Assembly: GCA_001801825.1 (NCBI GenBank)
Contig: MGYR01000170.1
Location: forward strand, 1 to 7,556
Direction of reading: 5' to 3'
DNA from: Gammaproteobacteria bacterium RIFCSPLOWO2_02_FULL_56_15
GTDB lineage: Bacteria; Pseudomonadota; Gammaproteobacteria; Eutrophobiales; Eutrophobiaceae
Length of the DNA stretch: 7,556 nucleotides
Below are positions 6,404 through 7,556 of this stretch, piece by piece (the stretch's first letter is position 1; each line of letters begins with the position of its first letter). A program made the translations under genes and the position numbers. The notes under the pieces were generated by a model that searched no databases, was not told the DNA's origin, and worked only from the letters and a program-made list of their open reading frames with translations.

Positions 6404-7556
6404 TCAGGCGCCATACTCCTTGCAGAACGAGATCATGGCCCGTACATTCTCCTCCTTCACATCCTCGAAACCGGCGCCAGTCGACATGATGTAGCCACCG
6501 TTACGGCCCACCTTGTCAATGAGGTTTCTGCAGTATTCCCGCACGGATTCCGGTGTCCCGGTACACATCAGAGACAAAGGTACATTACCCATGACACAGG
6601 CCACATCGCCAAGCGTCTCCCTGGCCTTGACCATATCTGTTTGATCAAACCACCAGATCACTTTTCCTTTCGGCAGGTCCCGGATCGCCTCCAGGCGTTT
6701 GTTGTAGGCTCCTTCGGCGAATAGCAAGGGAACACAACCTTCACTGATCAGCCCGATAATGACTTTTCTGAAGCTGGGCCAGTAAAATTTATCAAACTGC
6801 GCCTGGGACATGAAACTGTCCGCGCCCTTATGCAGAGGCATGAACACCAGCGGATTGCCACTATTGCGTGTGGAATTCGCGCCCGTCTTGATCATGAAAG
6901 GGATCATTTTTTCACAGGCTTCCAGTAACAGATCGGGATTCTTGTAGATATCCTTCATAACGCCGACGGTACCCCTCATGCTGTCTCCGATGGCATCCAG
7001 AGGAGCCTTGGAAAAACCTCCATACAGGGTCGGAAATCCCTTCCCGATGATCTTCAGGTTGGCCTTGCCGAGTACCTGCATCCAGGTATTGACTTCACTC
7101 CCGGCTTCCGCCAGTTTGAGCAGCAATCCCTGAAATTCCGGCGCCCCAAAAGGCATGAGGCCGGCGGAGAGAATCGGCATCTCCAACTGCGCGGGTATCA
7201 TGGGGAAGGATTTCAACGGCGCCAGGGCGACGGCTATCCGGGGAAAATAAACATTGATCATGTAGCCGGTGGGATCATCGATAAAATCCTGGTATTCATC
7301 GGCCTTCATATACTCCTTCTCGATATACTGGAAGGATTTGTCATCCGCAATTCCGCCACCTGCCCATTTATAGAGACGGTAATCCAGCAGCTCCAGCACC
7401 TTGCCCGATACCAGATTGCCGGGGGTGTTATAGGCATCAGGCTGGAAATCATCGTAGTATTTCTCCCACACAGCCACGAGCTTTTCGTAATCATAGTGTG
7501 CATCGCGGAAGGAAATACCCCCATATTGTACGGGATAAAAACCGGGAGAAGGACAG
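6404..7556 (-). CDS. Uroporphyrinogen decarboxylase (URO-D) superfamily protein (5' end beyond window edge)
   Basis: The frame stays open from the TGA at 6404-6406 to the right edge, giving 383 visible residues. It reads continuously through a GTG at 7477, and the upstream YGGISFRDAHYDYEK (7525-7481) looks like genuine family N-terminal sequence, so the true start lies outside. Numbered from the first whole codon, the C-terminal half shows the URO-D-like barrel: FMPLHKGADSF (238-248), SEGCVPLLFAEGAY (271-284), GKVIWWFDQTDM (297-308), MGNVPLSLMCTGTPESVREY (322-341) and GGYIMSTGAG (353-362). It ends with ENVRAMISFCKEYGA. This is the divergent branch annotated as URO-D-like in many anaerobes, not HemE. 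The position where MtaA/MtbA-type corrinoid methyltransferases carry the zinc-binding His-x-Cys appears to read LFAEG, and the later Cys is replaced in STGAG, so zinc-thiol methyl transfer is doubtful. Substrate unknown. It converges on moeA with a 90-base gap and is probably unrelated to Moco synthesis. Confidence 0.8.
   Translation of the reverse strand, partial: CPSPGFYPVQYGGISFRDAHYDYEKLVAVWEKYYDDFQPDAYNTPGNLVSGKVLELLDYRLYKWAGGGIADDKSFQYIEKEYMKADEYQDFIDDPTGYMINVYFPRIAVALAPLKSFPMIPAQLEMPILSAGLMPFGAPEFQGLLLKLAEAGSEVNTWMQVLGKANLKIIGKGFPTLYGGFSKAPLDAIGDSMRGTVGVMKDIYKNPDLLLEACEKMIPFMIKTGANSTRNSGNPLVFMPLHKGADSFMSQAQFDKFYWPSFRKVIIGLISEGCVPLLFAEGAYNKRLEAIRDLPKGKVIWWFDQTDMVKARETLGDVACVMGNVPLSLMCTGTPESVREYCRNLIDKVGRNGGYIMSTGAGFEDVKEENVRAMISFCKEYGA

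Noticed and set aside
6347..6724. A 125-codon plus-strand reading frame after moeA
   Set aside because: It is almost entirely antisense to the URO-D-like gene and has no recognisable motif.
6404..7477. Starting the URO-D-like protein at GTG 7477
   Set aside because: The frame continues open to the window edge, and the 26 codons upstream encode plausible family sequence, so GTG 7477 is an internal Val codon.

Overview
The window reads as a chromosomal stretch from a Gram-negative proteobacterium of middling GC content. An AmpG-type muropeptide permease implies a Gram-negative envelope. A short CYTH phosphatase and a compact molybdenum-cofactor (Moco) operon fit a gamma- or betaproteobacterium with respiratory molybdo- or tungstoenzymes; this placement is an inference, not a proof. 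There are no tRNA or rRNA genes, CRISPR arrays, insertion sequences or phage genes.

Layout. Positions 1-1233 (minus strand) hold an ampG-like permease whose 3' end is cut off by the left edge. A 160-base divergent intergenic region separates it from a single-domain CYTH phosphatase (1394-1861, plus). Then come a good sigma70-type promoter (1911-1939) and a very short leader with competing hairpins over the ribosome binding site. These precede five tightly packed plus-strand genes: moaA (1973-2992), fdhD (2994-3872), mobA (3869-4489), mobB (4486-5037) and moeA (5045-6313). A 90-base convergent gap follows. From 6404 to the right edge (minus) lies a uroporphyrinogen-decarboxylase-superfamily (URO-D) protein whose 5' end lies outside the window.

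How the genes work together. MoaA starts pterin synthesis from GTP, MoeA inserts molybdate into molybdopterin, and MobA (helped by MobB) adds GMP to make the bis-MGD form. FdhD sulfurates bis-MGD for formate-dehydrogenase-type enzymes. The operon is thus geared to DMSO-reductase-family enzymes, although no apoenzyme gene is visible. The other Moco genes (moaC, moaD, moaE, moeB, mogA/moaB) must be elsewhere.

Most of the window is recognisable, and I see no clearly new multi-gene system. The points worth a second look are the mutually exclusive hairpins over the moaA start, an FdhD that has lost half of its canonical CxxC and has another Cys pair elsewhere, and a URO-D-fold protein that lacks the metal-ligand motif of its methyltransferase relatives.
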